Positions 11,484 to 21,774 of a DNA stretch of 64,000 bases are shown here, piece after piece. The translations under genes and the position numbers were made by a program. Position 1 is the stretch's first letter. Each line of letters opens with the position of its first letter. This DNA comes from Aralia elata (Eukaryota > Streptophyta > Magnoliopsida > Apiales > Araliaceae), in the NCBI GenBank assembly GCA_034770075.1, contig CM068386.1, forward strand, positions 40,667,990-40,731,989, read 5' to 3'. The notes beneath the pieces are model-generated. The model was not told where the DNA came from, ran no database searches, and worked only from the letters and a program-made list of their open reading frames with translations.

Positions 11484-12707
11484 AACCTCTATCCTTCATT
11501 AATCCTCCCTAATTCATAAAGCTAGAGCAAGAGAAGAGTGAGAATCATAAGTGAGAATACTTGTTAGTTGAGAGAATGAAAGGAAAAACCAAGCTAAGTA
11601 TGATCGAAGATCGAAAAGCTTGCACTTCAAGAGGTAAACCTAGAATCGTTTATTTCGTATGTTATGTCGTTCATAGTTTTTGATGTTAGAACTTATGAAC
11701 TTATGCATGTTTAGGCTTATGATTATGTATGATAATGTTAGTGAGTCATAAAGCATAATAAACTAGCTAAGTAATGAATTAGGCAACTAATTGAATCAAT
11801 TAAAGCATGAACTATGAAACCTAGTTTCTACAAGTTTTTGTAAGAGGTGTGCAGCGTCATATGTTTTGATTTGGTCATGAAATTCATAGCCGATTTGTAG
11901 AGAGGGAAGTTACGAAGACACGAGAAAAAGAATAACTCAACCTTGTATAGTATCCGTAGTGCATGTTTGAAGCAGTTTGGGTCAAGCTGCTAAAATCCTG
12001 CGGGAACAGTTTTTGAACTGTTTTTGTAAAAATCATATAAAATCATATGTTTGGAATTTGGACATGAAATACAAAGAAAAGTTGTAGACATGGAAGTTAC
12101 CTAAGGGTAGCAAAAAGAACGACATTAAAATTCATGAATATGAATTAGTTATGAATAAAGTAGTGAGTCGGGGTAAAGTTGTTTTTGAATCTATAATGAA
12201 CTGTAAAGGGGCTGTTTTGGACTTTTTGTGCACGCAAATTTTGGAGTTCGTGCCACTTATACAGGTAGTTAGACCATGTTATACATAGGTCACTGTCCAA
12301 AGATGAGCCAATTCCGAGTTGATATCAATTAATTATGAATTAAACAAGTTTTGAAATCAGTTATCGTAAAAGTTAAAATAAGGTTCATGTTTAAAAGCTA
12401 GTTAAAGTGAACTAAAGTAAGGAGATTATTTTGTAACTAAATTATATGTCGACCTCGTGAAATATGTAGGTCGTACGAAAGACGCAAAATTAGCGTAGAA
12501 CATAAGAGACGGAATCAGGCAGGTTTCTAACTCTTATTCGAATTACGTACTTATTCGAATCTCTTACTTGTTCCAAGTTCTTTCAGTACTTTGTGCAAGT
12601 CTTCTAAATTTGTTTGTGTTGTGCTTAAACTTGTTTTTATGTGCAATGACGTGCTATTAAACTGTTTTGAAATTCAATTATTGTGTGAACTTCATTTGAA
12701 TTACTGG

Positions 12708-12888
12708 TATAACTTGAGGATTGTGAACTCTATAACTTGAGAACTGTGAACTCTATAACTTGGATAGTGTGAACCCTATAACTTAGGCAGTGTGAACCCT
12801 ATAACTTGAGTAGTGTGAACTCTATTATCTTTATAATTTGAGCAGTGTGAACTCTATTATCTGTATAAACTTGAGAAATGTGAAATGT
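12708..12888 (+). repeat. 23-bp minisatellite
   Basis: About seven degenerate copies of TATAACTTGAGNAGTGTGAAC-like units, the last two lengthened by TATTATCT insertions. The array lies near the 3' end of the LTR fragment and is not seen in the 3' LTR. Confidence 0.75.
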
Positions 12889-12985
12889 GTTATCTGTTAG
12901 ACTTGTTAAGCAATCTTATGCTCATTCTTGCGAGTATGTTTTATTTGCAGTTAAGGAAGAAATCCCAGAAGGTTCTGGAATAAAA

Positions 12986-13320
12986 GGGAAAGAGATGCAG
13001 TTGCATCACAGGACGTGGTGTCAGGTATCATTCCGATCAACGCCATAGATGTTTATATGTTATATGATTCGGGTGCTACTTGCTCTTTTGTGTCTTATAA
13101 TTTTGCGAATCGTTTAAATATGCGTTGTGAAAATTTAGATTCTCCCTTGAATATAGAAATTGCGAATAAGGAAATAATCCTTGTTAAGAGCGTATATAGA
13201 AACTGTTGCATAGCGATTAGGGAAAACAAATTTCTTGTAGAGGTTTACCTCGAATTTTTGAAAGAGTCTTCAAGAGAATTTGGGGACGCAGTTGAGGTTA
13301 AGTACGACCTATCATCCTCA
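12986..13320 (+). pseudogene. Chromovirus B protease fragment
   Basis: The ORF (ATG 13015, with the frame open from about 12990) has the chromoviral protease start DVVSG and the active-site motif DSGATCSFVS. It covers about 100 residues and then runs without RT or RNase H into integrase sequence in another frame. Everything between the protease and the integrase end is deleted. The upstream join to the LTR fragment near 12985 also lacks the LTR end, primer site and gag, so at least two internal deletions occurred. Confidence 0.8.
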
Positions 13321-14071
13321 CACGGATGGGCAATGTGAGTGGACGATTCAGACATTGGAGGATATGTTACAGGCTTGCATAATAGATTTCAAAGGTAGGC
13401 GGGAAGATCACCTACCTTTAGTATAATTTGCGTACAATAATAGTTATCACGCTAGTATAGGAATGTCTCCCTATGAAGTGTTATATGGGAGGAAGTATAG
13501 AACACCTATGTGTTGGGACGAAGTCGGAGAGCGACAAATGCTTGGGCCGGAAATGGTTCAACAAACAGCCGAGGTGGTTTGAATAATTCAAGGAAGATTG
13601 CGAGCTGCCCAGGATCGACAGAAGAAGTATACAGATCATCATAGGCAGAGGAGAGACTTTGAAGTCAGGAGTCATATATATTTGAAGGTATCCCCTTGGA
13701 AAGGGAAGATATGTTTTGGGAAAAAGGGGAAGTTGAGTCCGAGGTTTATAGGACCATTTGAAAATCTAAAAAGAATAAGGGAGGTGGCTTATGAAGTAGC
13801 CTTACCTCCAGAATTAGAACATATTCATAATGTGTTTCATGTTTTAATGTTGCATCCTTATAAACACGTCATAAATTATGAACCAATTCAGATCGAGAAA
13901 GACCTAAGTTATGAAGAAATTCCTATTCAAATTATAGATAGGAAAGAACAAGTGTTAAGAAATAAGATAATACCTTCAGTGAAGGTAATATGAAGAAATC
14001 AGTCCATAGAAGAAGCTACATGGGAGCTTGAAGAGAAAATGGTGCAAAATTACCCGCATTTGTTTAATTAG
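13316..14071 (+). pseudogene. Chromovirus B integrase C-terminus and chromodomain
   Basis: Frame 2 begins at the conserved TDGQ.E.TIQTLEDML region that follows the catalytic Glu. It continues through FAYNNSYHASIGMSPYE, the GKLSPRFIGPFE region and the HNVFHVLMLHPY motif, then a chromodomain-like tail (LSYEEIPIQIIDRKEQVLRN to EEATWELEEKM). Stops interrupt at about 13425, 13578 and 13991-13993 (a Trp codon turned to TGA). The frame ends naturally with TAG at 14069-14071. The tail places the element among chromoviruses, probably Tekay/Del. The three DDE residues are not preserved because the catalytic core is deleted. Confidence 0.85.
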
Positions 14072-14104
14072 TATTGTACTTAATTTCGAGGACGAAATTC
14101 TTAT

Positions 14105-14117
14105 ATGGAGGAGTGAA
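14105..14117 (+). other. Polypurine tract of chromovirus B
   Basis: TTTCGAGGACGAAATTC (about 14084-14100), a block common just before chromovirus 3' LTRs, is followed by ATGGAGGAGTGAA directly before the LTR start TGTAATATTC. Confidence 0.75.
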
Positions 14118-17100
14118 TGTAATATTCTGAATCTTTATAAGACTTGTAAATATAATCTTATGTGATTAAATAAAGATTGATTTTATGACATAATCTATAT
14201 GTTATGTGATTGAAAACAAGTGTTGTCGTTTCGTATAAGAAAATAAAAAAAATTCAAAAAAAACGTGAAAACACTATTCACACAGAAAACGCTTTTCATT
14301 TTTACGACATTTCATATTACGCCCTAATATTTATATGGGGGTATAAATACATATTCACTATTTAAAAGTACGAAAAGTCAAAATCAACATTTTGGCTAAC
14401 CGAATTAGTTAGGAAAGCTAACTAGAAATCGAACTAGAAAGCAAACTAGAAGTAACTAGGTTTGGAGTAAACCATTTGGTTAGGACCAAGGTAGGTGCCG
14501 GATTTGGCAAGGTTTTGGGGCCATTTTGGCCATTTGCAAATCTTAAATTACTTATATAGATTGTAGGTATGTTATCTTATCTTGCACCTTAGCTTTTGTC
14601 AAGTTGAGCTTTGTTACCTTTAAGTGTTGTCAAGCATAGAGTGGATGATGTGGCCTGTTTGCTTGCTTGTGGAGTGTTTTCAAGCATTGAGTGGAGAGTT
14701 GTGGCCTCTTGTATGCCAAGTCATTTGTTGCAAGGGACAAGCTTGGTAGGCCATGGCTTTGTTGGCCGCTTATGTGTGGTTGAGCTAGTCAAGGCCTTGT
14801 TGGCCAAGTTTGTGTGGGTTAGCTTATTGGGCACAAGACTTGGAGGCTACTTCTTGCTTTCCTATAAGTATAACCCTTAACCTTCATTAATCTAGTTCAT
14901 TTACACAAGAATCATTAAGAGAGAATATAGTAAGAGCAATTGTTAATTGAGAGGAAGGATATCAAGTCGCATAATCAAGAATTAGTAAAGCTTGCACTTC
15001 AAGAGGTAATTTAAGACTTGTCTTATATCTCTTATTTGTGTTCATAGATTCATGTGATAGTATTCATAAATGGATGCATGCTAAGGTTTATAAATTGTAT
15101 GTTAATTTTATTAAGTCATAAAGCACGATGAATTTGCTAAGTGATGCATTAGGCAACTAATTGAATCAAGTAAAACATGATTATGTATGTTAGTGTTAGT
15201 AAGTTTTAAAGCATGATAATCTAGCTAACTAATTGATTCATTAGACAACTAATTGGATCAAGTGAAACATGATTATGTATGTTAGGGTTAGCAAGTCTTC
15301 AAGCATGATAATTTTACTAAGTAAATGCCTTAGACAACTTAATCAAGCAAGTTAAGCACGAAGCTATAAACCTAGTTTTTTTTTTAGTTTTTGCATGAGG
15401 TGTGCAGCCTCACATGTTGGGAATTTGAACATGAAATATATAGCAAAGTTGTAGATTGGGAAGTTACGAAAACACAAAATCGAGAATCACCCAAAAATAC
15501 CTAGTAGATTGAAAGTTATGCATGTTTGAAGTAAATAGGTTGAAACTGCCAAAACTGGAAAAATGGAAATTTCAGAACTACTAAGGCAGCGCCGCAGCGC
15601 TAGGTTTGGGCGCTGCAGCGCTGGCCTTGCAGTAGCCAAGCGCAGCAGCGCTGGCCAGGGCACAGCAGCGTTAGGCGGCAGACTGGGCAGGCAAGGCGCG
15701 CGCGCTGGTGCTCGCGGTAAGGGGCATTGGGGTGATGGGTGTGTCGTGTACGCGTTGGGCCGCTCTAGGCAGGGCGCGGGCGCACCGTGCGGCGCTGTGC
15801 GGCATTGTGCGTGCTGGGGCGTGCTGTGCGACACTTAGAGGCTGCCTTTGGGCGTCTAGGCACTGCATTTGCAGTTTGTTTGGACCAAGTTTTTCCAACA
15901 CTAGTTTTTTTAATTTGTTGATAATTTGACATTGTAAAAGTGATAATATTGAAATAAATTCATACTTAAGGCTAATTAGAGCAAACTAAGAATAATAAAG
16001 TCATATTGTGACTAATTGTATGTCGACCTCATAACCTATATAGGTTGTACGAAAGACGAAAAATTAGCATAACCGTAAAAGACGTTATCATGCAAGTTCT
16101 TCTTGCACCTTATGCTACAATATGATTTAGTCGTTTGAAGTTCATTATAATTGTAATCTTTTATTGTTAAGAGTTATTTGCCATTTGATTCGGCTAAACT
16201 CGAGAATTGAGCTAGTCCTATTGAAGTAATTATTCGTGAAATATTGAATTGTTATAATTTTTTATTTGAGTTAAGTTATTTTGTCAAACCAAAATATTTT
16301 GGGGCGATATTTGTATGTTAGTAACTGAGTTGAACAACCCTTATTCATAGGGGAATATATGATGTGTCGGGAAATTAATTTAAATACTGTTGATACAAAT
16401 TGTAGTAGTATAATAGATGTTATGCATAATGAAGAATATTGTTAAGCTGATCCCCTATAAATATCTATGGAGAGTTCTAAATCTTATGACTGACGAACAA
16501 TAATTAGTTCTTAGTTTAACAACCCTCAGTTTATGATATAGACAATTGTTGAAATCTTTTGTTGAGCTATCATTCTTTGATCAAATACGGGTGAGTTATC
16601 TTATATGATATTGTTAAACTTGTTGAGCAATTCGTTGCTGAGCAATTAGTTGTTCATTCTTGTGAATAAACTTTATTTGCAGCTAACGAGGAATTTCCCG
16701 AAGGTTCTGAAAGTAAGGGGAAAGGAAAGAAGAGTACTTAGAAAATAATGTATTAGTTTCCTTTATTATATGTAAGTCATAATGACGTTTTGTAACGAGA
16801 ACAAAGAACGGAGAATTGTAATGATGTTTATTTGATCAATGATATTGTACTATTATTATCACATTGTATTATTTCTTAAATTCATTTCAAGTTAGTGAAG
16901 GTTAAAGTCAAAAGATGTTAATTATGGTATTATTAGACAAGTTAGCATTATTGGCAATGTCTAAAAAGTTCTGTCAAGGAAAGAGGTTGTCTAATTGAGC
17001 ATCGCTTTAACGGAAAACCCCCTCTGACCTGGGAACGATATATCTGGTTGTCAATATTGTGAGTCTATAATACTTATGCTCAGAAGGAGTTAGTGTTGTA

Positions 17101-17150
17101 TAGTGAGCACCAATCCACTGTAGCTAATACATGGATTTGGGGGCATCACA
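14118..17150 (+). repeat. 3' LTR of chromovirus B (3.0 kb)
   Basis: It starts TGTAATATTCTG after the polypurine tract and ends GGGGGCATCACA, the same end as the chromovirus C LTR (52361). It contains a TATA-like CTATAAGTATAAC near 14861 and a 250-bp GC-rich island at 15585-15835. The ORFs at 14611-14880 and 15487-15929 show no domain and are explained by base composition. The bases after the LTR are AATAG; no matching left duplication remains. Confidence 0.85.
15585..15835 (+). repeat. GC-rich palindrome island, type C
   Basis: Repeated AGCGCTGCAGCGC-like palindromes are followed by a longer CpG-rich stretch in an otherwise AT-rich LTR. The corresponding place in the 5' LTR fragment (about 11960-12030, after CATGTTTGAAG) has no such island. 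Confidence 0.7.
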
Positions 17151-17545
17151 AATAGCGCCTCAGGCCCTCAGTGCTGCATCTTCATACTCCAAGCGCCATG
17201 GCACTCCACCCCAGCGCCTAGGCGATGTGCCTTGATCTTGCGCGCTCGCAACTATTGCAACACCCGCGCCTAAGCGCTCCTACTTGGCGCTGCAGCGCTG
17301 CTTGGCCACGCCTTTTGACTAAAAACTAGTAAATTTTTATTTCCAACTATAACCTCCATGCCCCGTTTCCTTTTCCTACACAAAAACATTAAAACGCATA
17401 AAAAGTGACATAAAATACTCGAGAATTCATAATTCATCAAGCTAAAAGTACTTAATTCGTAAGTAATAAACTCACTCATCAAATAACAAAATTATTCATG
17501 AATCTAAAAGAGTTTTCATAGATTTCTACCCATCTACACAAATAG
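17151..17545 (-). repeat. LTR-like debris with inverted GC-rich island
   Basis: Read on the minus strand, this holds AGCAGCGCTGCAGCGCCAAG and further GCGC-rich blocks (17154-17312) like the island at 15585-15835, followed by AT-rich sequence. No coding region is seen; the minus ORF at 17270-17482 has no domain. Confidence 0.45.
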
Positions 17546-17556
17546 GTGCATAAACA

Positions 17557-19035
17557 TTAACCACCAAGATTGTTGTATTGCTCTTCGATCACATGTTTTC
17601 CACCTATTTGGTATCTTTGTACCATGTAACTCGAAACAATTTCTACTCCATGGTGTAACCAAACCCCCTGATTGACCCATTGATTAGCTACTAACAACTT
17701 AACTTCATATGCATCCCAACAAGACACAACGCCTTCCTTCTTTAAGATATCACAATACTTTGTTTCTTGTACACATATATATTCAACTCCATGGCCAGCA
17801 TATAAATCCTTCATTCATTTACATCTTGAACTCCCCCAAATCCCGTAACATTCCATGAAAAGGGGAATCATACATTCTCACAATTAAAGATTACATGGAT
17901 CAGTTTTTGTTGTGCCTGATGTTTTACTTCTGCATTGTCCTCAAAAATTCCAAGCCCTTCGCCATCCTCCCATGTTTTCCTCACTAGATCATTTCTTCTA
18001 TTAAAATCCCCTTCAGAAAGTGATGCATTGGCTACTCTAGGTTTCCTCCCTCTTCTCTTGAAAGATTGACTTGGTTTCTTATGATTTGATTCTCCAACAT
18101 CATGGACAAATTTCCATCTTTTATGACCTTTCTTCTTTGCTTTAGCTTTCTTATTAGGCCAGCTTTAATTATCTTCTTCTCATTATGTGTGCTCTCCACG
18201 TCCAAACTATCCACCTCAAATGAATATTCTTCTTCTAATTCGATTCTTCTCCTGACAGTACAACAATCCTTACACTTACGTCCGTTAATGCTGGTCTCTT
18301 TTTCTTTTCTAGGTTCAATGAATTTATCATGCTCTGAAATTTGAACTTGATAGTCAAAACCCAGATGTTCCACTTCTATATCGTTATTCTGCCTCTCCTC
18401 AGATTCAGGTATATTCTCTTCAGATGACGTCCTTTCATTTAAAAATTTTGAATTTTCAAATGTACTGATGACAGCTTTCTCACCAATTTCCAAGTATAAG
18501 TTTGTTCCATTAACCTTGGACTCCTCCCTGTTGATTGCATCCCATGTAACGGTTCCCCATGAGATGTGGGCCCATCTTCATGCTCACAGCGACCTTTCAC
18601 ATTTTCGTTGTCATTACCGTACTCCTCGCCGTGAAACTCACCGGACTCTTCCCATCCAACCGTTCCACACGCTGTTCTTCAAATAATTTGGTGATTCCCA
18701 AAGATATGGTTCAGGCATACTGCAGTTGACATCTTCTCCATCAATCATCTTAATTTTAATCCTGGTGTACCCCCTTTTCCATCTTGAGAAAACACGATTT
18801 CGTCTCTTCCCTTAATAATTCCGTCCATATAAGCATGTGGGCTTTATCAATTTCTTCCATCATCGATGTTTCAGTTGTACATGCAACAAAATCACCTCAC
18901 CGCGATGCAATGCTTTCCATGGTTTCCACAGTCCAATACTTTATAGGAATCCCTTCACATTCAATCCACCTTGCATACTTTGGGGTATCTTGACTCTAAT
19001 AGAAGAGTCTTCTAGATTGGCTCAACCAATGAAGG
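17557..19035 (-). pseudogene. LINE (L1-like) fragment: ORF1 and start of ORF2 endonuclease
   Basis: On the minus strand the upper part (about 19010 to 18700) reads, in shifting frames, YARWIECEGIPIKYWT, which resembles the DUF4283 region of plant LINE ORF1. A 153-residue acidic ORF follows (18493-18032), then a tail with FNRRNDLVRKTWEDG. Near 17850 the start of ORF2 appears as FSWNVTGFGG, and after a frameshift HGVEYICVQETKY (17814-17557), which is the N-terminal part of an apurinic endonuclease domain. The rest of ORF2, including RT, is absent. The 5' half alone survives, the reverse of usual 5' truncation, so the 3' part was probably deleted or displaced by the debris at 17151-17545. Confidence 0.65.
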
Positions 19036-19057
19036 ACAATATATATATATATATATA

Positions 19058-19295
19058 GGGTCTCCTTCTCCAACGAACGAACCGGTCTATAGTGACGGTT
19101 TAATCCGTCGTTATAACTATGCGACACTTAACAGGTCTATAGCGACAGTGCGAACCGTCGCCGGTCCGTCGCTATAGACTGGTTAAGTATCGCCATATAC
19201 TATAGCAACGGACCAAACCGTCGCTATAGACCGGTTCGTTAAACGAATTATTCTGTACAGTTCGCTAGAGAAAGTTTTCCTAGACATATATTGAT
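19058..19295. mobile_element. Foldback MITE 1 in a TA microsatellite
   Basis: A near-palindrome built from CTATAGCGACGG units, with ends GGTCTCCTTCTCCAACGAAC on the left and a weaker inverted match on the right (GTTCGCTAGAGAAAG). A TA repeat (19039-19057) abuts the left end. The centre (ACTTAACAGGTCTATAGCG) matches MITE 3. It may interrupt the LINE 5' region. Confidence 0.7.
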
Positions 19296-19762
19296 GATGT
19301 TCTAGTCTTCTAATGGGCCACACTAAGCTCCAGCCCTGCAAAATACGTTCTCACGGTCGGATATGTGGTGGTTTCGTCGTGGAACGCCACTAGTATATAA
19401 TATTAATAACCAACAAGAAGATAGAGTATCAATAGTTAATAGTGTGTGTGTGTGTGTGTGTGAAAGTGGTATCTAGAGTCTAACCTCTCTTCTACTGCCT
19501 TCTGCTCCTTTTATACTTTCCTCTTAGTGGAAAACGTCCCTTCACCCTATCTTATCATCATAGGAGGTAGGGAGTAAGCCCATGTGATAAGGGCGACAAA
19601 GCGTCCCATCTCACCTGTAGGAGCCGCCCCAAGTTACCATAATTATGAAGCTAAACGCCTATAGCTTGGACCTATAATATTGTGCCCACATTATTGAGCC
19701 TAAAGGGTCACAGATCTCAACGTCCCATTATTAACTCTTAACCACTTTCTTAAATTGGGTTC
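19296..19762. other. No gene seen; GT microsatellite
   Basis: This contains a TG repeat (about 19441-19462). The first 110 bp could be LINE 5' sequence on the minus strand. The rest shows nothing recognisable. Confidence 0.5.
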
Positions 19763-20340
19763 TGTTGTTCGATTTCGGTATTGACAATTACGTGTAAGTA
19801 TAAACGATCAACAAGTAATATAATGATAAATTAGAAGTCTATCCCATGACGAATTATTACTAATAATGACCAATTACTAAAATTATATCAATTCAATTTT
19901 ATTTAAACAAATGAATTAAGATTATGAAATAAAATTTATTAAATTAAAATCTAAATCACTAAACAAGGATTAAAATCATATTAAAATGCTAAAATTACAA
20001 TTTCCCCCAATACTTCATCTAAATCTCCTCACTCTTCTTTTAATTAATTAATCATAACAAATCGTTAACCGAGAATTCACAATTTATTTATAAGCCTCTT
20101 CCAATGAACAGATAAAAATATCTCTTCTAATTAAATCATTATATTCCTATATAAAATAATTTCGAACCGATTCATTAAGTTCAGATTTTCCTATCAGTTA
20201 CATGCAACATATAGGTATATTATTATCTTATATACAAATCACGCTATTCAATTGTAAGAAGAATAAACTTATCAGATTATATAATATAATCCTATATACA
20301 AATCACGCTATAGGTATATTAGATTACATTATATATATAT
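19763..20340 (-). repeat. Athila-like LTR remnant, reverse orientation
   Basis: Starting TGTTGTTCGATTTCGG, it matches the reverse complement of the end of the solo LTR at 3357-5265, including ATCAACAAGTAATA, ATCCCATGACGAATTATTACT and the CCCCCAATACTTCA block. It is cut by MITE 2 and the TA repeats. Confidence 0.6.
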
Positions 20341-20342
20341 AT

Positions 20343-20589
20343 AACCGATCTCCAACGGACCCAAAAAACGGGTCCAAAAAACGGACCGGCTATAGCGACG
20401 GACAGAACTATGACGACGGTTAGATATGGCGACAGAACCGTCGTTATAGGGCTTTAGCGACGGTTCTGTCGCCATATCTAACCGTCGTCATAGACCTATG
20501 GCGACGGTTTATGCTATAGCGACGGTTCTGTCGCTATAGCCGGTCCGTTTTTTGGACCCGTTTTTTGAGTCCGTTGGAGAACCGGACTC

Positions 20590-20590
<1 letters not shown>
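20343..20590. mobile_element. Foldback MITE 2 in a TA microsatellite
   Basis: The element is almost a perfect hairpin: ATCTCCAACGGACCCAAAAA at the left is mirrored by TTTTTTGAGTCCGTTGGAGA at the right, with CTATAGCGACGG blocks inside. TA repeats flank both ends (20329-20342 and 20591-20610, the right one followed by TG repeats). Confidence 0.8.
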
Positions 20591-20628
<38 letters not shown>

Positions 20629-20699
20629 ATCTTATCATTTGTTTTTTTCATTCCTTTGGTTATTGAAATTCTCATTCCTTAACACCCCCTCAGGCCTCA

Positions 20700-20902
20700 C
20701 CCCCTAAGGAATCTCCATTTGTTTATATAAAATAATAGGCATTCCATCAGAATGGGTATTTCAACCAAAAAATTAACATACCAAACATAGGAATGGACTG
20801 CCCCCTAAGGAATCTCCATTTGTTTATATAAAATAATAGGCATTCCATCAGAATGGGTATTTCAACCAAAAAAATTAACATACCAAACATAGGAATGGAC
20901 TG
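20700..20902. repeat. 101-bp tandem duplication
   Basis: Two copies, starting at 20700 and 20801, are identical apart from one A in a poly-A run, so the duplication is recent. The unit contains CCAAACATAGGAATGGACTG, which resembles PIF-type element ends. Confidence 0.85.
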
Positions 20903-21765
20903 GTTGGACGGAAAAGACTAATCTTTTTGCCCTCCTTTCCCTCCAACAAAACGACACCTTATATTTGTAGATTAATATTGGTTAAGAAACAATGTTTATG
21001 GAGTTTTGCGCTCTCCGATGTGGGTATGGGGGTGCTACGCTTGAAATGTACCCCGCAATTATTATCATGATATACTACCTTCGTTTTAAAATATATAAGA
21101 TCAATATTAATTTTTTAACAGATTAATAACAAGTAGTTCCTTGAAATTACACCTATTTAATTATTGAACCCCTAAAGTACTAATCCTCTAAATATAGACC
21201 CCCCAAGTACTATTAAGTTACCATACACACAAATTTGATATTTTGGCTTAATTATTGCTGGAAAGAATTGTGTCACATCATCATTTTCAGGTAAAAAAAT
21301 TTATTGGAATACCAATTAGGATCAATCGTACTTGATTAATAATACTTGGAAGTTCAAATCGAGAGGATTAGTACATTAGGGAGCTTATTTATAACACGAG
21401 TGAAACTTTGAGTGACTAAAGTGCTATTAGCTCTTTTTAAAAGTCAATTTGAGATATTTTCAAAATTTAAAGTTGCATAAGTTGTTTATGTTTTGATAAT
21501 AATAAGAATAATGCTAGATGTTTCAAATTTTTGGTCTTAAATAACATGACATTGAATATTTTAATGATAATTTATGACACAATCAATCACATGAGATTTA
21601 CCCAACTAATATTATGATACCACATTTTTTGAGACCAAAACTTTTAGACCCCTAACATCACCCTAATAATAAATTTCATAAATATTAAATAGATTCATAT
21701 CAATTTTGAATTTTAAAAGGTTCTAAGTTTACTTGTATGGTCATCAATTAATTAGTTATGTATAC
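20903..21765. other. No gene seen
   Basis: AT-rich sequence. TACTACCTTCGTTTTAAAAT near 21072 resembles the end of a Stowaway-type MITE; no partner end was found. Confidence 0.5.
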
Positions 21766-21774
21766 ATACAATTT

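Larger units (their letters stand above)
11231..12985 (+). repeat. 5' LTR fragment of chromovirus B
   Basis: From about 11470 the segment aligns in patches with the 3' LTR at 14118-17150: the CTTCATTAATC block after the TATA region, the GCACTTCAAGAGGTAA block, the TGTGCAGC block, the TGTCGACCTC block, and the final TTGCAG-to-CCCGAAGGTTCTG block. Its beginning and its last bases are lost. It differs much from the 3' LTR, so it may be an old pair or a fragment of a related element. Confidence 0.6.

Noticed and set aside
11299..11502. 67-residue repetitive ORF
   Set aside because: It is the translation of a 36-bp minisatellite whose period is a multiple of three.
15487..15929. Overlapping ORFs on both strands in a GC-rich island
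   Set aside because: They lie inside an LTR, overlap in several frames and encode Arg/Ala/Cys-rich text without a domain; the GC content removes stop codons.
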